Part shown: positions 57,087 through 64,000 of the stretch, piece by piece
Layout of the letters: each line of letters begins with the position of its first letter
Position numbering within the stretch: position 1 is the first letter of the stretch
From: a bacterium
GTDB taxonomy: Bacteria > Armatimonadota > Zipacnadia > Zipacnadales > Zipacnadaceae
Length of the DNA: 64,000 bases
NCBI GenBank assembly: GCA_030603495.1
Contig: JAUVXR010000001.1
Coordinates: 68,993-132,992, forward strand
Direction of reading: 5' to 3'
The notes under the pieces: model-generated
What the model was told of the DNA's origin: nothing
The model's database searches: none
The model's input: the letters and a program-made list of their open reading frames with translations, nothing else
Position numbers and translations under genes: made by a program

Positions 57087-57115
57087 AGAATACCAGAAAA
57101 ACGGTGCACCGTCAA
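57087..57115 (-). promoter_or_regulatory. Sigma-70-type promoter for rpsB
   Basis: On the minus strand TTGACG and TATTCT are separated by exactly 17 bases, pointing to rpsB. Confidence 0.65.
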
Positions 57116-57185
57116 GTCGCAGGCCCCAATGCCGAGGCAAGGGACGAGCCGAAGCGCGCGAAATTATTTGGGGCCCACACGGAAC

Positions 57186-57215
57186 TTTACTGAGTCTTAG
57201 TTTGTTATGTATACT
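57186..57215 (+). promoter_or_regulatory. Sigma-70-type promoter for the 57290 gene
   Basis: TTTACT and TATACT (57210-57215) are separated by 18 bases. The start codon is 75 bases downstream. Confidence 0.55.
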
Positions 57216-57289
57216 GGTGACTTAGAGGCGCAGTGTGCTGCGGCAGCCAGCCAACGCGCGGCAGCAGTCTATCAGAAGAAGGTGATCCC

Positions 57290-58147
57290 ATGCCGAAGTG
57301 GAGTGTAGTAGCCCTGATCTGTTCGATGCTGTTGGTGGTCGTTGTCTTCGCCCAGGAGGCACCCGAGCCGGCTGCAGAGGAGTTGTACGAGCTTATCTAT
57401 GCCCCCGAGTTTGGCGCCATTGCGACGTACCAGATGAAAGCCGACGTGCTCGATGTGACGCTCCAAGACAGCCCCATGGGCATCACAGCGGAGGGCAGCG
57501 CCAAGGTCAATGTGCGGTTCGCGCCGCTGGTGCCAGCAGGCCCGGGTACCAAAGTAACGGTGACGCTGACCCATATTAAAGGAAGCACACCCAGTGAGCA
57601 GTACAGCCTGACCGGCTCGCAGGTAGTTACGCTTACCGTGGACGAGCAGGCCCGGGTCGTCGCCCACGAGATTGGGCAGAGGGTGGCGCCCAGCGAGTTG
57701 TCGGCAGGGGCCGATGCCCTAACCGCCCTGACCGTCCTCAGCGTCCTGCCTCTGCTGCCGCCCGAGCCAGTGGCGATAGGGGCACAATGGGAGTGGCAAA
57801 TGGTTGTACACCTGCCCGGCGCCGGGGCAGCCACGCTCAATATAACCAGCCGCCTGGCAAGCTGGTCGCCCGAGCAGATCGTAATCGAATCGAGCAGCCA
57901 GGGCACACTCCCCCAGATACAAGCGCTTAACCCGTTGGTGCCCGGCCAGCAGATGACAATGGCTAATGCTCAAGTCATCGTCTCGAAACTCAAGCAGACC
58001 TGCGATGCACGGTCGCTGGCGGTGCTGACGGCGGAGGGGGCGGGCAGTGTCAAGTTCGACGGCGTAACCCCGGACTATACCTTGCCCCTTGGCGTGCAGA
58101 TGAAGTTCAAGCTGACACCGCCGACCAGCGCTGAGCAAGCTCAGTAA
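57290..58147 (+). CDS. Exported protein of unknown function
   Basis: The protein has 285 residues. The ATG at 57290 follows GAAGGTGAT and begins a signal peptide (WSVVALICSMLLVVVVFAQE). The mature part is a beta-rich repeat protein: ATYQMKADVLDVTLQDSPMG, VNVRFAPLVPAGPGTKVTVT, VAIGAQWEWQMVVHLPGAGA and LNITSRLASWSPEQIVIESS. It has a plastic, lipocalin-like feel similar to families that bind lipid or polymer. No motif gives a function. An RHS-repeat fragment follows 17 bases after its stop. Confidence 0.6.
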   Translation: MPKWSVVALICSMLLVVVVFAQEAPEPAAEELYELIYAPEFGAIATYQMKADVLDVTLQDSPMGITAEGSAKVNVRFAPLVPAGPGTKVTVTLTHIKGSTPSEQYSLTGSQVVTLTVDEQARVVAHEIGQRVAPSELSAGADALTALTVLSVLPLLPPEPVAIGAQWEWQMVVHLPGAGAATLNITSRLASWSPEQIVIESSSQGTLPQIQALNPLVPGQQMTMANAQVIVSKLKQTCDARSLAVLTAEGAGSVKFDGVTPDYTLPLGVQMKFKLTPPTSAEQAQ

Positions 58148-58164
58148 CCAAGGCGAAGAGGCCC

Positions 58165-58494
58165 GTGCAGTGGGCCTACACTTTCACATATGATGACGTG
58201 GGCAACCGGCTGACGCTGATCACTGATCCCAGTAGTAACCTGACCACCAATACTTACGATAACAACGGGAACCTGACCGTCACCAATGACAACGGCACGG
58301 TGACCACCAACACCTGGACTTATGACAACCGGCTGCGGACGGTGACGCTGGCCTCGACGGTGACGAGCGTGGCCCAGGCTGATAGCACGATGAGCGCGCC
58401 GTTATCCCCCGTCTTTCCGAGCCCCGAATCCTTCTCATCCTCAGTATCTGTCAACTCACACTGCTTGACTTTACAAAGCTATTTACAGCTATAA
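58165..58494 (+). pseudogene. RHS/YD-repeat protein fragment
   Basis: From a GTG at 58165 about 65 residues match YD repeats: FTYDDVGNRLTLITDPSSNL, TTNTYDNNGNLTVTNDNGTV, NTWTYDNRLRTVTLAS. RHS and toxin-delivery proteins normally have many such repeats over 1000 or more residues. After about position 58360 the frame loses the pattern and ends. There is no toxin tip, immunity gene or full shell, so this is a relic. Confidence 0.65.
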
Positions 58495-58495
58495 C
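58465..58495 (+). promoter_or_regulatory. Candidate promoter for the truncated DapA-family gene
   Basis: TTGACT and TATAAC with a 19-base spacer lie 48 bases before the ATG at 58543. The spacer is longer than optimal. It sits in the AT-richer end of the RHS fragment. Confidence 0.4.
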
Positions 58496-58542
58496 GCGCA
58501 AACCCTATACACATATCAACACTTTCCCCGGAGTTTTCCACA

Positions 58543-58761
58543 ATGAATGAGGGAATCAACAAGTACACCGGCATCTGGCCCACGCTGATCACGCCGATGC
58601 ACAACGACGGCAGCATTGACTGGGCCGACTATCGTGAGTTCGTCGAGTGGCAGATTGCGGCGGGAATAGGCGGCTTGTTTGCCAACTGCATCTCCGGCGA
58701 GATGTGGCACTTGACCAACGAAGAGCGCCCTAGGTGGACCCCAAGAACTGGACAACAATAA
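58543..58761 (+). pseudogene. DapA-family (dihydrodipicolinate synthase-like) gene, 5' part, cut by IS element
   Basis: The first 62 residues match the DHDPS/NAL family: KYTGIWPTLITPMHNDGSID, then WADYREFVEWQIAAGIGGLF and CISGEMWHLTNEER. The family normally has about 300 residues in a TIM barrel. At 58732 the sequence turns into an insertion-sequence end, and the last ten codons are read from it. The upstream ATG has GGAG and a candidate promoter, so the gene was functional before the insertion. Confidence 0.75.
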
Positions 58762-58858
58762 TAGGGTACCATAGATAGCATGACCAAGCGAAAGACGTAT
58801 ACGGCAGCCTTCAAAACCAAGGTAGTATTAGAGCTCTTGCGGGAGAAAAACCCGCGGG
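58732..58858 (+). mobile_element. IS3-family left-end fragment with start of orfA
   Basis: The end sequence TGGACCCCAAGAACTGGACA begins at about 58735, and an ATG at 58780 starts MTKRKTYTAAFKTKVVLELL followed by REKN, the usual N-terminus of an IS3-type OrfA (helix-turn-helix part). The similarity stops near 58855. The rest of orfA, orfB and the right end are absent, so the element is a deletion relic inside the former DapA-family gene. Confidence 0.7.
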
Positions 58859-58872
58859 CGCTAGCAAACATG

Positions 58873-58905
58873 GGAAGGAGGCCCCTGCTTCTGAAGCCTC
58901 CTTCC
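58873..58905 (-). terminator. Hairpin downstream of the 58971 lipoprotein gene
   Basis: GGAAGGAGGC and GCCTCCTTCC form a perfect 10-bp stem with a 13-base loop, about 65 bases past the lipoprotein stop on the minus strand. No clear U-run follows on either strand. Confidence 0.4.
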
Positions 58906-58970
58906 GTCGCTGCTGAGGGGAAGGGATTATCCACCCCTCAACGAACGGCCACTTATTGCTTGACAATGTA

Positions 58971-59975
58971 TCACCAACCGAAGGACCGCCCCAGCGTCAT
59001 CTGCTGCTCGACTCCCTCGTCCCACTTGCTGACGATCAGCGTCCCACCGGACAGCTCATACTCCGCCCACCACGACTCCTCGTCGCCCTCGAATACTAAC
59101 CAGCCGGACCAACAGGAGTGCACGGTGCCCTCTTCGCTGGCTGCGCCAATGAACAGTGAGTACTCCTCGCCGCCGACATCGCCAGACCAATTGCCGGCCA
59201 GACCTTCGGCCGGCTCGACCTCTCGCTTCTGCATCCACACCTCTTCGTCCCCGAAATCTAGGATGGCGTAGCCAGCATCCGTCTCAAAACTGGCCTGCCG
59301 GTGGGCGGAGGGTAGCTGCCACAGCACGTCGTCCTCCCCCGAGGCCAGCCACTGGCCCTGCTCGAAGCCTACTTCGTAGCCCTCCGCGTAACTACGAACT
59401 TCCAGTCTCCCGTCACGTGCCATCCAAACCATCTTGAAGTCACCTGCATCCCAGCTTTCCTCCTGGCCCGGCGCCGGGCGAACTAGCCAGTTCCCCTGCA
59501 GCATAATCGGCCCGATGTCCCGCAGCTTCACGTACGTTTCCACACCCTCTCCCCACTGCAGGGCCGCCACCTCCGGAGCATATTCCAGCGTGACGCGCGA
59601 GCCACTCAGACTATAGCTGAAGATGATCGGCTCATTCAATGGGGGCGGCGATATCTGGCTGATCTCAACAGAGCAGTTCGTCCAGACTACTGTTCCGCTG
59701 CCGTATGCCCCTTCCACGCTTCCCTCCAGCCATTCAAGCCCACTCCCTCCATCCACCCGGATCTGCCCCTGGGGTGAAATGCTCATGGTAACCGGAGTTG
59801 CTCCCTCGCCATCTTGTGCAGGCTCGGAGCCTCCATCAGCAAGGAATAACCAGTCACCAACCAGACCGCCGTCAAGACCGGCAACAACCGCGGGTCCACC
59901 TCCACCACACCCGCTCATGACTACACTAGCTGATAGTACTACGACCGCAATCCACCACCACTGTCTCGTATTCAT
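58971..59975 (-). CDS. Lipoprotein of unknown function with repeated beta units
   Basis: The protein has 334 residues. The ATG at 59975 has GGAGG eight bases upstream; the signal ends in a good lipobox (IAVVVLSASVVMSGCGGGG). The mature part is built of repeated WxG-type strands: GGLVGDWLFLADGGSEPAQD, IMLQGNWLVRPAPGQ, LAGNWSGDVGGEEYSLFIGA, suggesting a lipocalin-like or propeller fold of three or four units. No family is recognised. Two further surface-type genes lie upstream on the same strand. Confidence 0.6.
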   Translation of the reverse strand: MNTRQWWWIAVVVLSASVVMSGCGGGGPAVVAGLDGGLVGDWLFLADGGSEPAQDGEGATPVTMSISPQGQIRVDGGSGLEWLEGSVEGAYGSGTVVWTNCSVEISQISPPPLNEPIIFSYSLSGSRVTLEYAPEVAALQWGEGVETYVKLRDIGPIMLQGNWLVRPAPGQEESWDAGDFKMVWMARDGRLEVRSYAEGYEVGFEQGQWLASGEDDVLWQLPSAHRQASFETDAGYAILDFGDEEVWMQKREVEPAEGLAGNWSGDVGGEEYSLFIGAASEEGTVHSCWSGWLVFEGDEESWWAEYELSGGTLIVSKWDEGVEQQMTLGRSFGW

Positions 59976-60002
59976 AGTGATTACCTCCCCCAATCTAATC
60001 AT

Positions 60003-60346
60003 TGACTAAAGCCAGTATACCCAAATCCTCAGGATTTAATCAAGGTCACCTCTGCGTGCTCTCCTTTGCAGCACCAATACATGCCAACTACCCCAACGAT
60101 TGAGGAGAGATAACCCCCTGGCCACGGATTGCGCTTCGTTCACCGCACCGCAGACTCGGCTCACCTTTCTCCATCGGATGTGAGCCGGCTAGTCTCTATC
60201 CTTTATTGCGCGGTCCTCGATGAAGTTGGTCTGTCAAGAGCTCACGAGGAGGGTTGTAAAGCGGACAACGTAGGGAACAATAAAGGGGTTCACAGGCAAC
60301 CTTGTGGAATGGAACCGGGGCTGGAGCCAACTCAGCTCGGCATGCT
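60003..60346. other. Intergenic region with one promoter, otherwise nothing recognised
   Basis: It carries a minus-strand promoter at 60014-60043 for the lipoprotein gene. The remaining 300 bases have mixed composition, no hairpin of note, no repeat copy and no convincing frame. Confidence 0.5.
60014..60043 (-). promoter_or_regulatory. Sigma-70-type promoter for the 58971 lipoprotein gene
   Basis: On the minus strand TTGATT and TATACT are separated by 18 bases, and the ATG at 59975 lies 39 bases downstream. Confidence 0.65.
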
Positions 60347-61807
60347 CTATAACCGATACTCAACAGAGAACGTTGCAATGGGGTTCGGCTTCAGCTTAGT
60401 CGAAGGCCCTCCTGCGCCGCCATCCCCATCGCCAACAATGCCTTTGAACGCGTCATTTACATCTGCGTAGCCACCGGTGTAGGCGAAGCTGGCCGTGCAC
60501 CGATCACTATCGTAGCTTAGGCCCAACGTCAGTGCCAACAAGTGCAAACGGCCACCAGTAATGTGGGCCTCGGACATTGTCTCCGGATCTTGCCCTATGC
60601 CCTCTGACCTGCGCAAACGCCAGTTGCCGGTCAGTTTGCTGCGGTGAGCGCTGGCCGCTGACAACCACGACCAATTCCCTGCTATCGGCCGCTGGTAACT
60701 ATACCGCAGCGATACAGTAGATACGTCTACGTCGGCGCGGAGGGTATAAACGTCCCCCAGGATACCAGGCAGAAGACCCTCGTAGCCTTGAGCGTAGCCC
60801 CCGACACAACTATCGCGCCAGTCCAACTGAAGGTGCTCAACCCAAGAACCGTGGTCTGCCCGCCAGCCGATGCCCACCGACAAGTCCTCAGTGCTTAACC
60901 TGATGTCGCCCCGGCCCAGTGCACCCAGCAGGATTGGACCGCTACTGCGGCTGTTGTAGTCATAGCCAGTTAGGAAGTACGTTTCGCTGCCCCGGTGTCG
61001 AGCCAAGTAGACCTCTGTGCGTTGCGAGGTGGTCAGCGTGGGGGCAGTATAATGGCTATCATCCCTGGTGACGTAGAGTGAGTGGTGTGGGTCCGACGCG
61101 TCGTACTGGACACCCCATTCCCACCGTGGTGTGGCCCACGACAGTCCCACTGTATATGCCCGGGCATCAGAGCACAGTCTCGGCCAGTCAGTTGTGCCGC
61201 CGGATAGATCCAGGATCTCCGCAACACTGGCGCCTTGCGCGGTGGCGTTGACTTCCCCCCAGTTGTAGGCAGCGCCGGCTCTCCATCTTCGCTGTGAGGT
61301 ATAGGCGAGTGCGGCGGCGAACTGGCTGCTGCTGGAGCACAGCGCGTAGGCTTCGTCTTCGAAGTTATACCAGATATCGTCGTCGGTAGTCCGCCGCTGC
61401 AGACCTAGCGTCCAGGCAGACTCGTGCGCCGACCTCCCCACAGGCAGTATGTACTGCGCGTCGAGCGCATTACTGCGCCATTCGCCAATGGTCGCGCCCT
61501 CGCGCTTTAGGACCAGAGGGGTCTGGGAGCAATAGTCAAGCCGAACTACAGCCCGGTCGGTTTCGGGTAGACTGGTTGGCCGACGCATCTGGGGCTGGCC
61601 AGTTATCTGCCCTGGTACATCGCCACCACCATTGGCCAGGGCAGCGGTGTCCGCCCGGAGAAACAAGTCGTATGGGCTCGCTGCTCTGGCCGGTCGCCCC
61701 GCACCACTAACCAACACACCACCCAACAGCACAAGCAAGACTCTCCGGGACAACACGAAGAAGTGGCGAAGGAAGCCCTCATGCCTCTGGCCATCAATCA
61801 TTATCAT
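60347..61807 (-). CDS. Outer-membrane beta-barrel-like protein
   Basis: The protein has 486 residues. The N-terminus has a signal-like segment (LSRRVLLVLLGGVLVSGAGR, cleaved after PARAA). The mature part shows regular alternating strands with aromatic girdles: SAWTLGLQRRTTDDDIWYNF, QFAAALAYTSQRRWRAGAAY, RAYTVGLSWATPRWEWGVQY, VYTLRADVDVSTVSLRYSYQ. The C-terminus reads ATFSVEYRL. This points to a barrel of perhaps 16-18 strands of unknown specificity. It follows a lipoprotein gene on the same strand with a 19-base gap, so the pair is probably an operon. Confidence 0.65.
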   Translation of the reverse strand: MIMIDGQRHEGFLRHFFVLSRRVLLVLLGGVLVSGAGRPARAASPYDLFLRADTAALANGGGDVPGQITGQPQMRRPTSLPETDRAVVRLDYCSQTPLVLKREGATIGEWRSNALDAQYILPVGRSAHESAWTLGLQRRTTDDDIWYNFEDEAYALCSSSSQFAAALAYTSQRRWRAGAAYNWGEVNATAQGASVAEILDLSGGTTDWPRLCSDARAYTVGLSWATPRWEWGVQYDASDPHHSLYVTRDDSHYTAPTLTTSQRTEVYLARHRGSETYFLTGYDYNSRSSGPILLGALGRGDIRLSTEDLSVGIGWRADHGSWVEHLQLDWRDSCVGGYAQGYEGLLPGILGDVYTLRADVDVSTVSLRYSYQRPIAGNWSWLSAASAHRSKLTGNWRLRRSEGIGQDPETMSEAHITGGRLHLLALTLGLSYDSDRCTASFAYTGGYADVNDAFKGIVGDGDGGAGGPSTKLKPNPIATFSVEYRL

Positions 61808-61826
61808 TACCGACTGACTCCTCTTA

Positions 61827-63182
61827 TTATGGCAGCCACGGATCAGCGCCTATGCAAAACGAGCCATAACACACGGATATTCTATCGTAGCCGCCCTCCA
61901 CTATGCTCCTAATGGCGTCGGGATCGGGAAACACACCAGAGAACGTATCATCAGGAAGGCTGTCCATGTCGGGTTTGAAATCTCCCGAGTCTGGCGGGTC
62001 CTCGACTAGTGGCGGTAATAAATCACGGAAGCTGTAGGACGGATTGTCCCACAATTCTCGTAGATTCAAGGGGACCTGGGTCTCCGTGCCCGCGTTAGCT
62101 GGCCACATGCCGTACTCAACTGTCACGTCAACCTGACCGCCCAGCAATTCAGCGACATCCTCAAGATAGGTCTGAAGTTCACCGGGGTCTTCGTCCGCCA
62201 GCACCTGATTCACCGCCTCATCACTATCGGCAACTTGCCGCTGTTCGATGGCCTGCCATAGCCGATCAACGCCATCGCGCAGGCAGCCACCCGCCTGCGA
62301 CCACTCCGGCCCATCAATGTTTGCAAACGGTGCATGCGGTGCATATTCAAGTACGGTGAGAATACCATCGTCATTCACGTCACGCTCAGCCATAGTCAAA
62401 TCCCAAGCGTACCAACCGTAGTTGGGGTCAACTGAAGATACCATCAACGCTGCGCAGCGAATCAACTGGGTTGTAGCCGCCAATGCGTGGAAATCGGCAC
62501 CATAGAGACTGCACGGATTGCTGTTGACCTCCAGGGCCAGAAGCCTCGTTGCCGGATCTGCATTATCCGCCACACTGGCCAGCCGTTCGGCACAATTCGC
62601 CAGTGGACCCAACAGGTATTCCTTCACCGCAACTCGGCAGACTTGTAGTTGAGGGACACCGGGCGGGGCGTCAGCTGCCGGCCGCACTGGGGCAGCCCCA
62701 CCGCGCAGCTGAGGGATGCTTTTCAGCGTTGCCACCATCAGTGCATCAGTGACGAAACTGCTGGGGCTTAGTTCCTCGCTAAAGGCCATTGCCGTGACAC
62801 CTGGCAGGTTCAGCTCCTCGAATATGTCGTAGCCCAGGAAATCACCCGCGTTGTGGATAGCGGCGGCCAGGATAGTCAACGCGAGCCCCAACTGGCAGGC
62901 CGAGTCTTCCGGATTGGCGGCCACAAGCTGCACCCACATCTCCAGTTCAGCTTCAAGCGCATCACGATCTTGGGGAGGGCCGTTGCCTTCCCAAGCATCC
63001 AGAGCATCCTGACACGTCTGACATCCCACGTCGGGATCTGCGGCCAAGAGCACCGCCATAGCCGGCTCGAGATCAATGTCGGCACCCGGCAAAACTGGGC
63101 TACCACCTCCACCCCCACCACAACCCACAATACCGAAAAGCAAGGCCGTGCCAACGACTGTGGCCAGAATTCGCGCACCCAT
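61827..63182 (-). CDS. Lipoprotein with single EF-hand-like calcium loop
   Basis: The protein has 451 residues. The ATG has AGGAGG seven bases upstream; the lipobox is FGIVGCGGGGGG. The mature part is mostly helical, with a TPR-like start (VGCQTCQDALDAWEGNGPPQ, LEMWVQLVAANPEDSACQLG) and LALTILAAAIHNAGDFLGYD. Near residue 270 DVNDDGILTVLEY resembles a dockerin or EF-hand loop. The C-terminus has LWDNPSYSFRDLLPPLVEDP. No family is recognised. It is likely co-expressed with the barrel protein downstream; the two could form a surface complex. Confidence 0.6.
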   Translation of the reverse strand: MGARILATVVGTALLFGIVGCGGGGGGSPVLPGADIDLEPAMAVLLAADPDVGCQTCQDALDAWEGNGPPQDRDALEAELEMWVQLVAANPEDSACQLGLALTILAAAIHNAGDFLGYDIFEELNLPGVTAMAFSEELSPSSFVTDALMVATLKSIPQLRGGAAPVRPAADAPPGVPQLQVCRVAVKEYLLGPLANCAERLASVADNADPATRLLALEVNSNPCSLYGADFHALAATTQLIRCAALMVSSVDPNYGWYAWDLTMAERDVNDDGILTVLEYAPHAPFANIDGPEWSQAGGCLRDGVDRLWQAIEQRQVADSDEAVNQVLADEDPGELQTYLEDVAELLGGQVDVTVEYGMWPANAGTETQVPLNLRELWDNPSYSFRDLLPPLVEDPPDSGDFKPDMDSLPDDTFSGVFPDPDAIRSIVEGGYDRISVCYGSFCIGADPWLP

Positions 63183-63260
63183 CTGCTTTCCTCCTTATCA
63201 AGCTGCCGCCAGCTAGGCTGACGGTATTCGACCAGAATAGAACGGCGAAGGCATAATCCT

Positions 63261-63671
63261 TCAGGATAGACCTACTACATGTACAAGGAGCATACTGAGG
63301 CCAAAGTATATCAGCAACGCAAAGCTATCATTGAGCGTAGTCACCAGCGGGCCGGAGGCCAGCGCCGGGTCAATATTCAGGCGGTTGAAGACAATCGGCG
63401 TAATGGTCCCCACCATTGATGCCCAGACAATCGCGCAGACCAGAGCACTGCCGATAATCGGCCCGTAGGCTGTCTGCCCGGTCAGCAGGACGGCGCCCAT
63501 TCCCGCTAATGCCCCGCAGGCCAGGCCGAGCGCAGCCGCGGTCACAAGCTCCCGTCCCAGCAGCCGATAGACACTCACCTGGCTGCAGGCTGCAGCTCGA
63601 ATCGCAGTTGCCACCTCTTGCGGATCTTGCGCCCACGGCACCCGCTTGGTCGTACTTTTCACATCAGCCAC
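63261..63671 (-). CDS. MgtE-like C-terminal membrane domain, half-length
   Basis: The protein has 136 residues. It matches only the last part of MgtE magnesium channels: VTAAALGLACGALAGMGAVL, SALVCAIVWASMVGTITPIV, then LNIDPALASGPLVTTLNDSF and ALLIYFGLSMLL. The metal-site Asp in PALASGPLVTTLND is kept. The cytosolic N domain, CBS domains and the first membrane helices (about 300 residues) are missing, and the region upstream does not encode them. It may be a truncated gene or a stand-alone half transporter that dimerises. An ATG at 63671 is used, without a clear ribosome-binding site. Confidence 0.6.
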   Translation of the reverse strand: MADVKSTTKRVPWAQDPQEVATAIRAAACSQVSVYRLLGRELVTAAALGLACGALAGMGAVLLTGQTAYGPIIGSALVCAIVWASMVGTITPIVFNRLNIDPALASGPLVTTLNDSFALLIYFGLSMLLVHVVGLS

Positions 63672-63713
63672 TGCATTAGCCCTTTGAAGCTCTTTGCCTA
63701 TATCACAATCTTA

Positions 63714-64000
63714 CTACCACTGCTCGTGGTGCACATTCTCCATCGGCCCAGGTGCTTTGGGATGGGACGGGCCGGCGGGATAGCCGAGGCTGACCAACCC
63801 CAACACGCGGATGCCCTCGGGAATACCGCAGACCTCACACACTTGCTCCTCTGTGCTCATGGGATGGCCGGGACTGCCACCCCGGATGCCGATCCAGCAG
63901 GTGCCCAAGCCCAGGTCAACAGCCTGGATGAGGGCATTCTCCACCGCGGCGGAGGCGTCTTCGATCCACCAGTGCGGGGAAGCCTGCTCTTCGGCGCAAA
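63714..64000 (-). CDS. Nitroreductase-family protein, C-terminal part (cut by right edge)
   Basis: The frame is open to the right edge, so the N-terminus is outside. The visible 95 residues read HWWIEDASAAVENALIQAVD, then LGLGTCWIGIRGG and GIPEGIRVLGLVSLGYPAGP, the typical FMN-binding end of nitroreductase-type flavoproteins with the ED-A-A-EN-x-x-x-A helix and GLG-CWIG loop. The substrate cannot be deduced. Its stop lies 43 bases before the MgtE-like gene, so the two may be co-transcribed. Confidence 0.85.
   Translation of the reverse strand, partial: CAEEQASPHWWIEDASAAVENALIQAVDLGLGTCWIGIRGGSPGHPMSTEEQVCEVCGIPEGIRVLGLVSLGYPAGPSHPKAPGPMENVHHEQW

Larger units (their letters stand above)
56840..57289. 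other. Divergent intergenic region between rpsB and an exported-protein gene
   Basis: About 450 bases with no credible gene. It carries a minus-strand promoter (57087-57115) and a plus-strand promoter (57186-57215), placed back to back about 70 bases apart. The rpsB leader is therefore about 240 bases long, enough for a structured autoregulatory leader, but I recognise no specific S2-binding motif. Confidence 0.5.

Noticed and set aside
1-64000. CRISPR array, tRNA or rRNA genes
   Set aside because: No regularly spaced direct repeats and no tRNA or rRNA signatures were seen on either strand; the repeats present are dispersed palindromes.

Overview
The window looks like chromosome of a GC-rich diderm bacterium. 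BamA, an OmpH/Skp-like protein, LpxD, TamB, outer-membrane-type lipoproteins and beta-barrels point to an LPS-type outer membrane. Several small exported proteins carry a copper-amine-oxidase-N-like ('stalk') domain, and intergenic DNA is full of short palindromic repeats. This mix is most reminiscent of Armatimonadota or a neighbouring phylum. That placement is inference from gene content and was not tested by phylogeny.

Region 1 (1-16487) is the right part of a tailed-phage-like virion and lysis cluster, all on the + strand and cut by the left edge. Its order is an FN3 virion protein, head-tail adaptor, two connector/completion proteins, tail tube, tail-assembly chaperone with a -1 frameshift at a run of eight A, a proline-rich protein, a 1052-aa baseplate/tip protein, a small Asp-box protein, a 764-aa hub-like protein, a fibre-like protein, a GT9 glycosyltransferase, two small membrane proteins, an LLH-type holin, a small exported protein and a PGRP-type amidase with a stalk domain. 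No tape measure protein is visible. The gaps carry the same repeats as the host chromosome, so the element may be an old or domesticated prophage.

Region 2 (16488-36585) is mixed chromosomal DNA: a universal stress protein, two M48 metalloproteases, stalk-domain proteins, a GT4 glycosyltransferase, mutM, folE2 with two membrane-associated unknowns, a c-di-GMP pair (PAS-GGDEF and HD-GYP), a RmlD-like reductase, ahcY, surface polysaccharide genes (CpsB/YwqE-type phosphatase and a sugar transferase), and a divergent CHASE2-adenylate cyclase / FecR pair. Repeat-rich gaps are concentrated at 19.1-28.9 kb.

Region 3 (36575-56839) is a nearly unbroken minus-strand block. Read in the direction of transcription it runs rpsB, tsf, pyrH, frr, a PASTA-like mini-protein, uppS, an exported protein, thiL, lipA, tamB, an ECF sigma factor, bamA, ompH-like, a coiled-coil lipoprotein, lpxD, a PfkB/RfaE1-like kinase and an exported protein. 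It joins translation, isoprenoid carrier synthesis and outer-membrane biogenesis.

Region 4 (56840-64000) holds an exported protein, a decayed patch (RHS-repeat fragment, 5' part of a DapA-family gene, IS3-type fragment), two lipoproteins, an outer-membrane barrel candidate, a half-length MgtE-like membrane domain and the 3' part of a nitroreductase gene cut by the right edge. No tRNA, rRNA or CRISPR array was seen.
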